Positions 56,050 to 64,000 of a stretch of 64,000 bases of DNA are shown here, one piece after another; within the stretch, counting starts at the first letter, position 1, and every line of letters starts with the position of its first letter. This stretch comes from Trichomonas vaginalis G3. Lineage: Eukaryota; Parabasalia; Trichomonadida; Trichomonadidae. The position numbers were made by a program, and so were the translations under genes. The DNA is taken from NCBI RefSeq assembly GCF_026262505.1, contig NW_026529174.1, positions 1 to 64,000 on the forward strand, in the 5' to 3' direction. The notes below the pieces were generated by a model, which was not told the DNA's origin, did not search any database, and saw nothing but the letters and a program-made list of their open reading frames with translations.

Positions 56050-56451
56050 TTACATTCCCCACGTTTGAGGCGGTTGAGGTTGGTTATTGTTTACCCATTG
56101 TTGTGCATGGTTATATCCTCTGTTAAAGAATCTTTCACCTTGGTCCATATAGTGTCCTGCTTGGTTATAGTAGTCATTTGCTTTGTTATAGTAGTTTCCT
56201 GCTTGTCTGGAAACATTGTCCATCCATCCTTGAACTTTTCCTCTTGTTTCAGGATTTGGAATAAGATTTGCTGCATCTCGTGCTACATCCCAACCTTTCT
56301 GTACAGTTTGTATAATAGGTTGTGCTTTCTCTTTCAGTATACCTAATGTACTCAAAATCTTCCTTCCAATTCCAAATGCACCTCTGGCTATTGTTCCCAC
56401 TGCGGGCAAAAATCTGGATGCAACTCCTGCTAATGCGCCAAATAAACCCAT
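56050..56451 (-). CDS. Gly/Ala-rich amphipathic protein, copy C
   Basis: A 133-residue homologue of 29708-30109 with one residue changed (NVSRQAG for NVGRQAG). Its start lies 16 bp from the integrase locus on the other strand. Confidence 0.6.
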   Translation of the reverse strand: MGLFGALAGVASRFLPAVGTIARGAFGIGRKILSTLGILKEKAQPIIQTVQKGWDVARDAANLIPNPETRGKVQGWMDNVSRQAGNYYNKANDYYNQAGHYMDQGERFFNRGYNHAQQWVNNNQPQPPQTWGM

Positions 56452-56467
56452 TTCTTATGGGGTAAAA

Positions 56468-57427
56468 ATGACGAATCCAAACAAGGACCCCTATGTTTCT
56501 AAAGCGACAAAGAAAGCACTCATGGTAAAAATCTTTAGTTCAACACCAAATGCTTGGTTTATGGATATCTTGGAAAACATTCCGAGGTATAGAGAAGACG
56601 GACCACCATACTGGCTAATATTTGTCGGTCAAAACACAAGATACTGTGAAGCCATACCATTACAGTCCAAAAATATTTTAGATGTGAAAAACTGCTTTGA
56701 CAATATTCGTTGACAAATACCATCCAACAAAACTGACATCTGACTGTGAAAGTTCTTTCAAATCAGACGATATTAAAAACTATCTGCGTTCAAAAAATGT
56801 AAACCAATATTTCATTGTCGACCAAAACCATTCTGCTCTTGGTGTCATTGACAGTTGTATAAAATCTTAAGAGACTTAAACCAACCACAAGGTGGTGAGG
56901 TAGATGAAATGTCATATGACGACAAATATAGACATTTCTCCATGGCAAAGATGAGACAAGTTTTAAATATTTACAATAACCGTAAACAAAAAGGTTTGGG
57001 AAACCACTCCCCCGAAGAAATGAAAAACAACCCTGACTTAGAGAAAGACTATATATTTAATAGTTTAGTCAAAAGAGACAAACAAGAAAGAATGCCAGGC
57101 TTCAAACTTAAGAAAGGTGACAAAGTAAAAATAGAAATACCCAAACGCGACCCATATGAAAATACTATTGACTATGACAACAATGGGAACCCGACAGGTA
57201 CTCACCTTCGTGTTCGTAAAAATAGAAGAAAGTATACAAGAGAATATTATGAAGTTTTAGGCAAACATGGCAAAATGTACAGACTGCAAGCAGAAGATAA
57301 AACTACTATTGTCAGACCTCGTTTCAAACTTGTCAAAGTTCAAGGTGGTATACTTTCAAAGACAGTTCCTAACAAATATAAGACAACTCCTGACGAATAT
57401 GCTAAAGAAGTTGAAAATGACGACTAA
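56468..57427 (+). pseudogene. INT: Retroviral-type integrase locus, copy C (broken)
   Basis: The counterpart of 30127-31085, with the same core and basic SH3-like text. It is broken, with about two breaks. The breaks are not the same as those of copy B, so the two copies decayed separately. Confidence 0.8.
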
Positions 57428-58713
57428 GCAATTCTATACCATGCGTAAACTGTCATGTAAGGTGGCATGTAGTCTTTACTTTGTCCCGTTGTTTGTGTAT
57501 ATCCTGTAACGCGATGTGTATGGTTTCCATCTCCCTGAGTGTCACTCCAGTAACAATTTATAGCAAACTTAACCTCGTCTTTAACATCATATCCTTTACC
57601 TTTTGTCATTCCTGACCAATCCCAATATCTATGCTTATGCCAACCTGCTTGAGATGTACTTAAATCTATGTAGTGACTGTGTGCAGGTAAATTTTCACCT
57701 GAAATCGTTTTACTTCCACCTGTTTCCTTTGAAGAGTTTGCACAATACAAAAACCTGTCGACTATTTGAGTCCAAGTTCCGAGACCAAGTACTACTTCTG
57801 GTCTGGTAGAGTTCATTGACGTATAAATAGAACCTATAGGATATACTGTTTGAAGCATTTCTGTCTTTAACGTTTGAAGCTCTGTTTTGTCTGCTTTTTT
57901 ATATAACTTTTCTTCAAGTTCATTTACGTCAGAGATGCTATGTCTATGATATTTTTGTGGGTATGTTCCTTCTGTCCATGCTAAAATACGTTCTTTTGTT
58001 GCATCTACATATCCAGCTATCCATGTCGAGTCTGCTTTTGTATTCCTTAACTCTGTAACACCTTTCTCAAGCTCTTTCAACTGTTGTCCATCTTCCATTA
58101 AACCTCTGGTATGACTTGAAACCGTTTGTGCCAACATATCTACAGTTTCTTTGTCGGCTTTAAGGTCTAAACACCCTGAAACCCATCCTGTATTGGCTTT
58201 ACCTTCTAAAATCTTCGATGTCCGTTCATGGTACCATTCAACCCTTTTTATAATTTCATTGTCTTTTTCATCCACATATTCCTTATCTGCCTTCTTCACT
58301 AACCACTAGCCAGATATGCTAACTCATCGTCAACATACTCTTTGTCAGCTTTCTTTTCAACATCCTCTTTTGTTGCATATGTTGCATCTGCTCTGTCATG
58401 TTCTTCTTGAACTTTTTCAATGACATACTCTTTGTCAGCTTTGTTGTCAATATCTGCTTTCAAAAGAAGTTCATCTATAGGTTTCTCGTTTAAAGTTCCT
58501 TTTGTTGGATTTATACAAACAGTATGGTTCTTGTTGTCTTGAAACAGAAACTCGTCTGTCATTGGGTTTAATGTCAGTTTTAAGTTTCCTTCTTTCAATG
58601 ACTCAGATATCTTAGAATAGTTTGAAAAGTTTGTTGTGTTCTTATTTAGAGCTTGCATAATGAGTTGTCGGTTGTGTTGTATTTTCTCTCATAGACGCTG
58701 TTTCATTTGACAT
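57424..58713 (-). pseudogene. Phage tail-fibre-like protein locus, copy C (broken)
   Basis: A better-preserved version of the fibre locus. The shaft has repeated KADKEYVDE and KADKTEL units with an HRHSISDVNELEEKL segment, and the tip is complete as text: PIGSIYTSMNSTRPEVVLGL, GENLPAHSHY, GNHTHRVTGYTQT and DYMPPYMTVYAWYRIA. The shaft segment differs in length and sequence from that of copy B, while the two ends match. It is broken, with about one or two breaks. Confidence 0.78.
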
Positions 58714-58731
58714 TTTTATTCTAGATAAAAT

Positions 58732-59578
58732 ATGCTTCCAATAGAAAAAGAAAATTCAAGAGTTGCTACAACTAAACCATTAGATGAACTTTTTACTAAT
58801 GTCGGTCAAAAGTTTGAGACAGAGACCGTAAAGCATGAAGGCTATCGTTTTGACTACCCATTAAGATGGCTAAGAGACCCATCTGTCACAAAAGCTATTG
58901 GCTTTCGTAGAATGAAGTTTGTGTCTGTAGAAGATAAAAGTTTTCCATTTATTGTAAGGTTTCATATAGATTATATATCTGAAGGGAAACGAAAAATGTG
59001 GGAAGAAATTGAGCTAATACAAGTTGACCTTTCATCTTCTCTACAGACTGCGTTAAAAAATATAGAAGATAAAATAAATTCATGTTATGCAAAATATGCT
59101 GATGAATATGCAAATACCGAGAGCACACTTTATGTGAGAATTGTATATGACAAACAAAATTCACAAGTGTCATTTCAAATCTACGAAGACAATCCAAAGA
59201 AAGACGAACAAATATATACAGAATTCACTGCAATGTCATGGTATTATTTGCAAAGAATGTTAAATCAGAAAGTCAAACTTCCTTTAGCAAATATTTACAG
59301 TCGATATGCAAGAGATGAACCATATTTATTTAAAGATGTTTTCGACTCAGATGCTATTATAGTTCATGCTTCATTTTCTGGTGCGCAAAACTCTTTTTTA
59401 TGCTTGGCAAATGACTTTACGAAAAACCTACAAAGTTATACGAACCACCAAGTGGAAGTATTTCAGACTTTCAAGTATGGTTTACTACAGATGGAAGAAA
59501 AAGAATAATTCCATTATACCATGCGTTTTACTTAGAACTTAGTTTCATATACAACTACTATCGAACGGTAAAAATATA
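58732..59578 (+). pseudogene. Unknown beta-rich virion candidate locus, copy C (broken)
   Basis: The counterpart of 32384-33230; the start MLPIEKENSRVATTKPLDEL is readable. It is broken, with about one break. It is divergent from the fibre locus with an 18-bp gap. Confidence 0.6.
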
Positions 59579-59583
59579 ATTTT

Positions 59584-59826
59584 TTAATACGGTTGAGGTG
59601 TTGGATTTGGTTGCCAACTAGACTGTGGTGCAGGTTCAGGCTGTTGTATAACAGGAGCTTGTTCTTCTGGTTCAGGGTCTTTAGGTATAATACCAACGAA
59701 CTGACCTACTCTTTTACCAATATTTTTGACTCCGTTCCAAATTCCTCTTCCTACGGTTTTTATTCCATTCCATATACCTCTTCCAACATTTCGAAAGAAG
59801 TTTCCTATTCTTCCAAAGAAACCCAT
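59584..59826 (-). CDS. 80-residue Gly-rich amphipathic protein, copy C
   Basis: The same length as 33235-33477, differing in two residues of the repeated Gly/Trp segment (GIKTVGRGIW). The amphipathic pattern is kept. Confidence 0.6.
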   Translation of the reverse strand: MGFFGRIGNFFRNVGRGIWNGIKTVGRGIWNGVKNIGKRVGQFVGIIPKDPEPEEQAPVIQQPEPAPQSSWQPNPTPQPY

Positions 59827-59856
59827 TTTACTATAATGTAAAAATCTAATGTCCGC

Positions 59857-60207
59857 CTAGTCTCTACGTTTCCTGTTGAGTTCCATAGCATTCTTTAACT
59901 GGAGCTCATACATTCTGTTTCTCCTCTGGTAGAAAACATATTCTGGGTCAACTCCTGTGTTCGCGTCATCTGCATAAAGTTGTTTATATCCCACCTCAGG
60001 GTTTGTATAAAACTCTTTCCATCTCATATTTGCATACCATGGTGGCAAACCTAACGCAGCGTCATTTGACATGGCAGTTTGCATTTGTACATCTGTTGGC
60101 ACTTGACCATAGTTTGCCATTGCAGTTTGTATTCTAACTTCATTTGGAATATTCTCTGGGTTTGGTTGTCCAGGTTGCTGTGCATTCGCTAAGTTCTGTG
60201 CGTCCAT
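59857..60207 (-). CDS. Unknown protein with duplicated N-terminal motif, copy C
   Basis: A 116-residue ORF matching 33496-33858 except for its last residues. Confidence 0.55.
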   Translation of the reverse strand: MDAQNLANAQQPGQPNPENIPNEVRIQTAMANYGQVPTDVQMQTAMSNDAALGLPPWYANMRWKEFYTNPEVGYKQLYADDANTGVDPEYVFYQRRNRMYELQLKNAMELNRKRRD

Positions 60208-60230
60208 TTAATATTAGATAAAAATATCTC

Positions 60231-60362
60231 TTACGAGTACATATACTGAACATTTGCAGGCATTGGTTCATCTTCATATTCTCTGTACTTTTCTGCCACG
60301 TCAAAGAAATAAATGACACAATGGAAAAAACCTAAAACAAGTAGTCCTATTTCAAACCACAT
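60231..60362 (-). CDS. 43-residue single-pass membrane protein, copy C
   Basis: The same reading as 33882-34013, with two conservative differences in or just after the hydrophobic segment. It again overlaps the 3' end of the methyltransferase gene. Confidence 0.6.
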   Translation of the reverse strand: MWFEIGLLVLGFFHCVIYFFDVAEKYREYEDEPMPANVQYMYS

Positions 60363-61165
60363 TTACTTACTAGTAAAATTTCTTTGTTGTGACACTTTTT
60401 CCGGTTTATAGGACCTCTCTCATATTCTATCTTATCGTATCTAAACTCATAGTCATGTATGTCCTCTAACCATCTCATGACACTTTCCAAACCACTTTTA
60501 TCGGATGTAAAGTAAAAGCATGGATGGTTATGTAAAACGTCTAAAGTTTCTAAAGAGTCTCTCAAAGTCCAGTCTACTTGGTATTGAAAATCATATGTGT
60601 TATAGAACGGCGGGTCTACTATAAAGAAAACATTTTCCTTGTTTTTATATTTTTCATACAACTCTGTCCAACGACATCTCACAAACTCTATACCCTCAGT
60701 ATATTTTTCTATGTTCTCTTTGAAAACCTTTGTATAGTTAAGATATAAAACTTTTGACATAAGTGTTTCAATGTCATGAACTCTTATAGAACCACTATAC
60801 AATAGTCTAGAAGATATACTATCCCAGTCAATATACTCTGCTTTTTTCAAAACCTCTCTGACAGTATTTTTCTTATCTAATGGTATACGTTCCATCTTAC
60901 CTATAGGTATCTTTTCTTTTAACTCTTTCAATATTTTGTTTGTGTCTGGTATATGTTTGAGACGGTTCATATAGTTGTCGAAGTCATTGCATATAATCTT
61001 TGAGTCTGGGAATATTGTATGGCACAAATGGGATATATAGAAACTTCCACCGAACAAATCTACAAATGTTAGACCATTCGGTAGTTTCTTAAGTTCTCTC
61101 AATAGAATATCTTTACATCTACTCTTATTTCCAAAGAAGGGTAACGGTGGTTTTGTGAAATTCAT
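60347..61165 (-). CDS. D12-class DNA adenine N6-methyltransferase, copy C
   Basis: An intact 272-residue enzyme from the ATG at 61165. PFFGNKSR, FVDLFGGSFY and DPPFYNT are all conserved with the copy-B enzyme, while about 20 other residues differ. This is among the most diverged of the intact B/C gene pairs, yet the motifs are untouched, which hints at retained function. Confidence 0.87.
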   Translation of the reverse strand: MNFTKPPLPFFGNKSRCKDILLRELKKLPNGLTFVDLFGGSFYISHLCHTIFPDSKIICNDFDNYMNRLKHIPDTNKILKELKEKIPIGKMERIPLDKKNTVREVLKKAEYIDWDSISSRLLYSGSIRVHDIETLMSKVLYLNYTKVFKENIEKYTEGIEFVRCRWTELYEKYKNKENVFFIVDPPFYNTYDFQYQVDWTLRDSLETLDVLHNHPCFYFTSDKSGLESVMRWLEDIHDYEFRYDKIEYERGPINRKKCHNKEILLVSKCGLK

Positions 61166-61790
61166 TTTATATTTAATAAAAATGTTTTTTTCCTGAAAAG
61201 TGACAGAAAAGTGACAAAACATGTACGAAGAAGTCTTGACAAAACATTTACGAAGAAGTCTTGACAAAACATTTACGATGAAGAAGTCTTGACAAAACAT
61301 TTACGATGAAATCATGAGTTTTCTACGATGTTAGAAAACATGTTAGAAAACGTGTTAGATCTAACATTCTAACATAAACATTATTTTTGTCTGATTTTAC
61401 GAAGAAGTCTTGACAAAACATTTACGAAGAAGTCTTGACAAAACATTTACGAAGAAGTCTTGACAAAACATTTACGAAGAAGTCTTGACAAAACATTTAC
61501 GAAGAAGTCTTGACAAAACATTTACGAAGAAGTCTTGACAAAACATTTACGAAGAAGTCTTGACAAAACATTTACGAAGAAGTCTTGACAAAACATGAAA
61601 ACATATATAATTTGTGAAAAGCTCCTGGAAGACCTCCGAATAAAAACTTCATTTATGTGGGCTAGAAGGCACGAAGTGCCTGGAAGACCACCCCAAGAAA
61701 AAAAAACTTCATTATACCAATCATCCTCAGGGCTAGAAGGCACGAAGTGCCTGGAAGCCCCACTCCCTTTTTTTTTTTTTTTTTTTTTTT
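61166..61790. repeat. Right terminus of Polinton copy C with 25-bp array
   Basis: Three copies of GAAGTCTTGACAAAACATTT near 61229-61300, a TTAGATCTAA hairpin (61327-61376), then eight copies with an exact 25-bp period from 61401 to 61600. The terminal hairpin module GGGCTAGAAGGCACGAAGTG occurs twice, at about 61660 and 61731, and then a T run closes the element. Confidence 0.88.
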
Positions 61791-61798
61791 CTTTTTTT

Positions 61799-62060
61799 CA
61801 AGTTTGTATGCTTTACCTTCTTTAAGGTTTGAAAACCTTCTGTCAAAATTTTCTTTGACTGCTAACAAACCTTCTATGTCTAAGTCTTCAAAAGTTGCAC
61901 CACTTTTTCTAACAACAGCAAACTTAACTGGTGCAATGTTCCAAATTTTGTCAAATGTAGACTTTTCAAAATTGTAGAAGTAAACATTCAAATATGCGAA
62001 TGGAGCTAACTTATCTTTGACTTCTGTCATGTACTTATTTACTGAGATGAATTTCGTCAT
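61799..62060 (-). pseudogene. Unknown 139-residue protein gene, copy D (incomplete)
   Basis: Starts MTKFISVNKYMTEVKDKLAP and follows the homologues at 19647 and 45421, but is incomplete where it meets copy C. Several residues differ from both other copies, so D belongs to a slightly different sublineage. Confidence 0.75.
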
Positions 62061-62095
62061 CTTTTCTATCGGATAAAAAAATATTTTTTTAAAAT

Positions 62096-63331
62096 TTACT
62101 CAGAAAAATTTTTCTTTGTATATACACCATTCTGAACATCTAAAAGACTTTTGACATTTGCCAAGAATGTACGTTTAGAAGCTGCCATATAACCATATTC
62201 TTGACAATATTGTTTATACGAATCGTACAATGACCTTTCATCTAATGACACAAAGTTAGTCTCATCTATAAACAGTTCATATACACTCTTGTTTGCTTCT
62301 AACAATGTTTGTCTCTCTTCGGTATGTGGAATTTGTCTTGGATTGAACTTTGAAATATCTAATGTCATAAAATATGAGAACAAGTGGTTGTAAAAGTCAG
62401 ATGTCAAAGTTTCTGCTAAGTCGTCAAAATATTCTGTATCTTGCATATGAGAATCTGACGTTCTGACAACTACATATCTTCTGTCAGAACTTTCTAACTT
62501 CATCGGAACAACATTGTTTGAAACCATAATGAAGTTTGCAACATTTTCACAAACTCTTTGGTCTTTATATTTTCTTTCAACAACTCCAACTTTGTCTGTT
62601 ATAAGACTCTTCAAAGCATCTGAGTTCAAAACTTTTGTTGTATCTATACTTTGAAGTTCGTTACATACTATAAGTTTCATATTCTCTATTGAAGAGTTAA
62701 ATTTACCGCAGATGTTTTCTAAGTTTGTCATATTCGGGTTCGAATAGCCCTCTAACAGTTTGCATAAGATATCTGTAAAGAATGTGTTCTTACCTGTTCC
62801 TTGTTTTCCAATTATAATGAGAGCAGTTTCATTTTTAGCACTTGGATGTTGTAAGATGTTTGCAAACCAACATAAGATATACTCATAGACTCTTTCGTTT
62901 CCATTGCATATAATTTCTTTGACATGGTCTAACCAAGCTTCTATAATATTTTCTTTCCATTCTACTTGTTCATATTTATATCCAGTGAAGATAGAATAGA
63001 AGTTTGGAGAAGGTGTATAAAACTTTATACCACGAACTGAAAAATCTTCAAGTTTTGACAATAAGATATCCCAAGCATCTAACATCTTCATGCCAACTTG
63101 TACGACTTTTATTTTCTTAAGTTTCTGTCTACATTCTTGTTCAGACACAATTGTCGCTCTTGGTTTGTTAAAGACAACATCCCATTCTTTCATAACATAA
63201 CATTCTGGGGCAGAGTCAACATAAATGACTAAACGTTTCAAATTCTCGACTGCTTTGTTATAGTCTCTAAATGGACACATATTTCTGAATGCTTGGAAGT
63301 CATAAAAATCTGAAACATCTATTCTGTACAT
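62096..63331 (-). CDS. Superfamily 3 helicase, copy D
   Basis: A 411-residue ORF almost identical to 18376-19611, with the same Walker A (GKQGTGKN), Walker B and motif C text and only scattered conservative changes. TTTTTATAAAA precedes the start. Confidence 0.88.
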   Translation of the reverse strand: MYRIDVSDFYDFQAFRNMCPFRDYNKAVENLKRLVIYVDSAPECYVMKEWDVVFNKPRATIVSEQECRQKLKKIKVVQVGMKMLDAWDILLSKLEDFSVRGIKFYTPSPNFYSIFTGYKYEQVEWKENIIEAWLDHVKEIICNGNERVYEYILCWFANILQHPSAKNETALIIIGKQGTGKNTFFTDILCKLLEGYSNPNMTNLENICGKFNSSIENMKLIVCNELQSIDTTKVLNSDALKSLITDKVGVVERKYKDQRVCENVANFIMVSNNVVPMKLESSDRRYVVVRTSDSHMQDTEYFDDLAETLTSDFYNHLFSYFMTLDISKFNPRQIPHTEERQTLLEANKSVYELFIDETNFVSLDERSLYDSYKQYCQEYGYMAASKRTFLANVKSLLDVQNGVYTKKNFSE

Positions 63332-63361
63332 TTTTATAAAAATAAAAAAAATATTATTTTT

Positions 63362-64000
63362 TTATTCTTGACTTTGTTGTTGCATTTGTTGCATTTGTTG
63401 TTCTTGAGCTATTTGTTGTTGAAGTTGTTCTTGTAGTACAATACTTTCACCAGTTGCATCTTCCAATTCGAAACTTTCTGCCGTCATTGACAAATACATA
63501 GGACATAAAAGTTTTACAGGAACAAAGTTTGCGTCAACTAATGTCAACGTTATACTTGCCAATGTGTTTGAGTTCACTAAGGTTGAAAATTCTGCATTCG
63601 AATGAACAATAGGCAAACCAGCAGAGAAAGTATTGTTTATACGCATAAGTATCTTTTGGTCATAATAGTTTCTGTCGACATTCGAATAACACTTTGAACC
63701 TAAGTTTGAAACAATATATAAGATTGGTGTGCTTAATGTCAATGGAATAGACATTCCTTGTATGACACCTTTTCCTGTTATAGGAAACTGTTGGTAGTAA
63801 AAACCAGAAATAAGTTTTGTATTATAGCTCATATCGTTTATAGTAAACTCAGTCGGACATCCAAACATAATGAAACCTGCTCTAGTTGCAGCACATGTTA
63901 CATCCGTCCTTAAAGTATTAAATAAGTCAACAAAACCTGTTGGTGGTATATCTGAGTAAGTATCTTCAAAGAAGTATTTTTTACCATTCACAACAACAAA
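63362..64000 (-). CDS. Putative minor capsid/penton protein, copy D (runs off the window)
   Basis: The C-terminal 209 or so residues of a protein nearly identical to 17534-18346. The Gln/Met repeat at the C-terminus is shorter than in B, showing repeat-length change. The 5' part lies beyond the window. Confidence 0.6.
   Translation of the reverse strand, partial: FVVVNGKKYFFEDTYSDIPPTGFVDLFNTLRTDVTCAATRAGFIMFGCPTEFTINDMSYNTKLISGFYYQQFPITGKGVIQGMSIPLTLSTPILYIVSNLGSKCYSNVDRNYYDQKILMRINNTFSAGLPIVHSNAEFSTLVNSNTLASITLTLVDANFVPVKLLCPMYLSMTAESFELEDATGESIVLQEQLQQQIAQEQQMQQMQQQSQE

Larger units (their letters stand above)
44531..61790 (+). mobile_element. Maverick/Polinton copy C (both ends, no capsid genes)
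   Basis: About 17.3 kb, from A84-GGTAGTGGGGCTTCC to a doubled terminal hairpin and poly-T. The gene order follows B, but no capsid genes are present; the left part holds only remnants of the large gene and helicase. It has its own cargo: three KilA-N proteins and a free HNH gene. Long arrays of a 25-bp unit lie inside both ends. The element is broken, with roughly eight to ten breaks. The surviving genes are very close to those of B. Confidence 0.88.
61799..64000 (-). mobile_element. Maverick/Polinton copy D (partial)
   Basis: Reverse-oriented stretch with part of the 139-residue gene, the whole helicase and part of the putative penton gene, in the B order. It abuts the poly-T end of copy C on the left and runs out of the window on the right. 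It is incomplete as seen, with no break noticed inside the genes shown. Confidence 0.85.

Noticed and set aside
61790-61810. Simple insertion of copy C into copy D
   Set aside because: D sequence is found only on the right side of C; the left side is the flank of the DENN gene.
1-64000. tRNA and rRNA genes
   Set aside because: No cloverleaf-like or conserved rRNA segments were noticed on reading. A dedicated scan was not possible.

Overview
The window looks like nuclear DNA of a trichomonad, most likely Trichomonas vaginalis. The evidence is very AT-rich spacer DNA, a DENN-domain gene and a glycine-rich protein gene that both read as single ORFs, an IS481-like DDE transposase, and several near-identical copies of a large Maverick/Polinton element of the kind known to fill that genome. 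The species is inferred from these features, not from a marker gene.

Layout. 1-4087: capsid-side end of Polinton copy A, in reverse orientation. 4088-9866: 5.8 kb of non-Polinton DNA with a fold-back repeat, an IS481-like transposase ORF, a 121-bp tandem array and a multi-hairpin repeat. 9867-35137: Polinton copy B, about 25.3 kb, with both ends present. 35138-44530: host DNA with a glycine-rich protein gene whose 3' end is cut by a 794-bp inverted-repeat element, a mariner-like terminal-repeat pair, two fold-backs, and an intact DENN-domain gene. 44531-61790: Polinton copy C, about 17.3 kb, with both ends present but no capsid genes recognised. 61799-64000: part of copy D, in reverse orientation, running off the window.

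How the Polinton genes fit together. B carries a morphogenesis block: a large coiled-coil protein, a putative double jelly-roll major capsid protein, a putative penton/minor capsid protein and a packaging ATPase. It carries a replication and integration block: an SF3 helicase, a B-family DNA polymerase and a retroviral-type integrase. It also has virion accessory candidates: two glycine-rich amphipathic proteins, a phage tail-fibre-like protein with a collar-type tip, and a 43-residue membrane protein. A D12-class adenine methyltransferase sits next to the right end. Between the ATPase and the polymerase lies a variable cargo region. In B it holds a run of about nine small ORFs, one fused to an HNH-type domain. 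In C it holds three KilA-N proteins, one fused to a T5orf172/GIY-YIG-like domain, and a separate HNH gene sits next to the polymerase. Short inverted repeats built on TTAGATCTAA mark the edges of these cassettes.

All four Polinton copies are treated as fossils. B and C are broken in several places, A and D are only partly inside the window, and the near identity of the copies suggests recent activity. No tRNA, rRNA or CRISPR array was seen.
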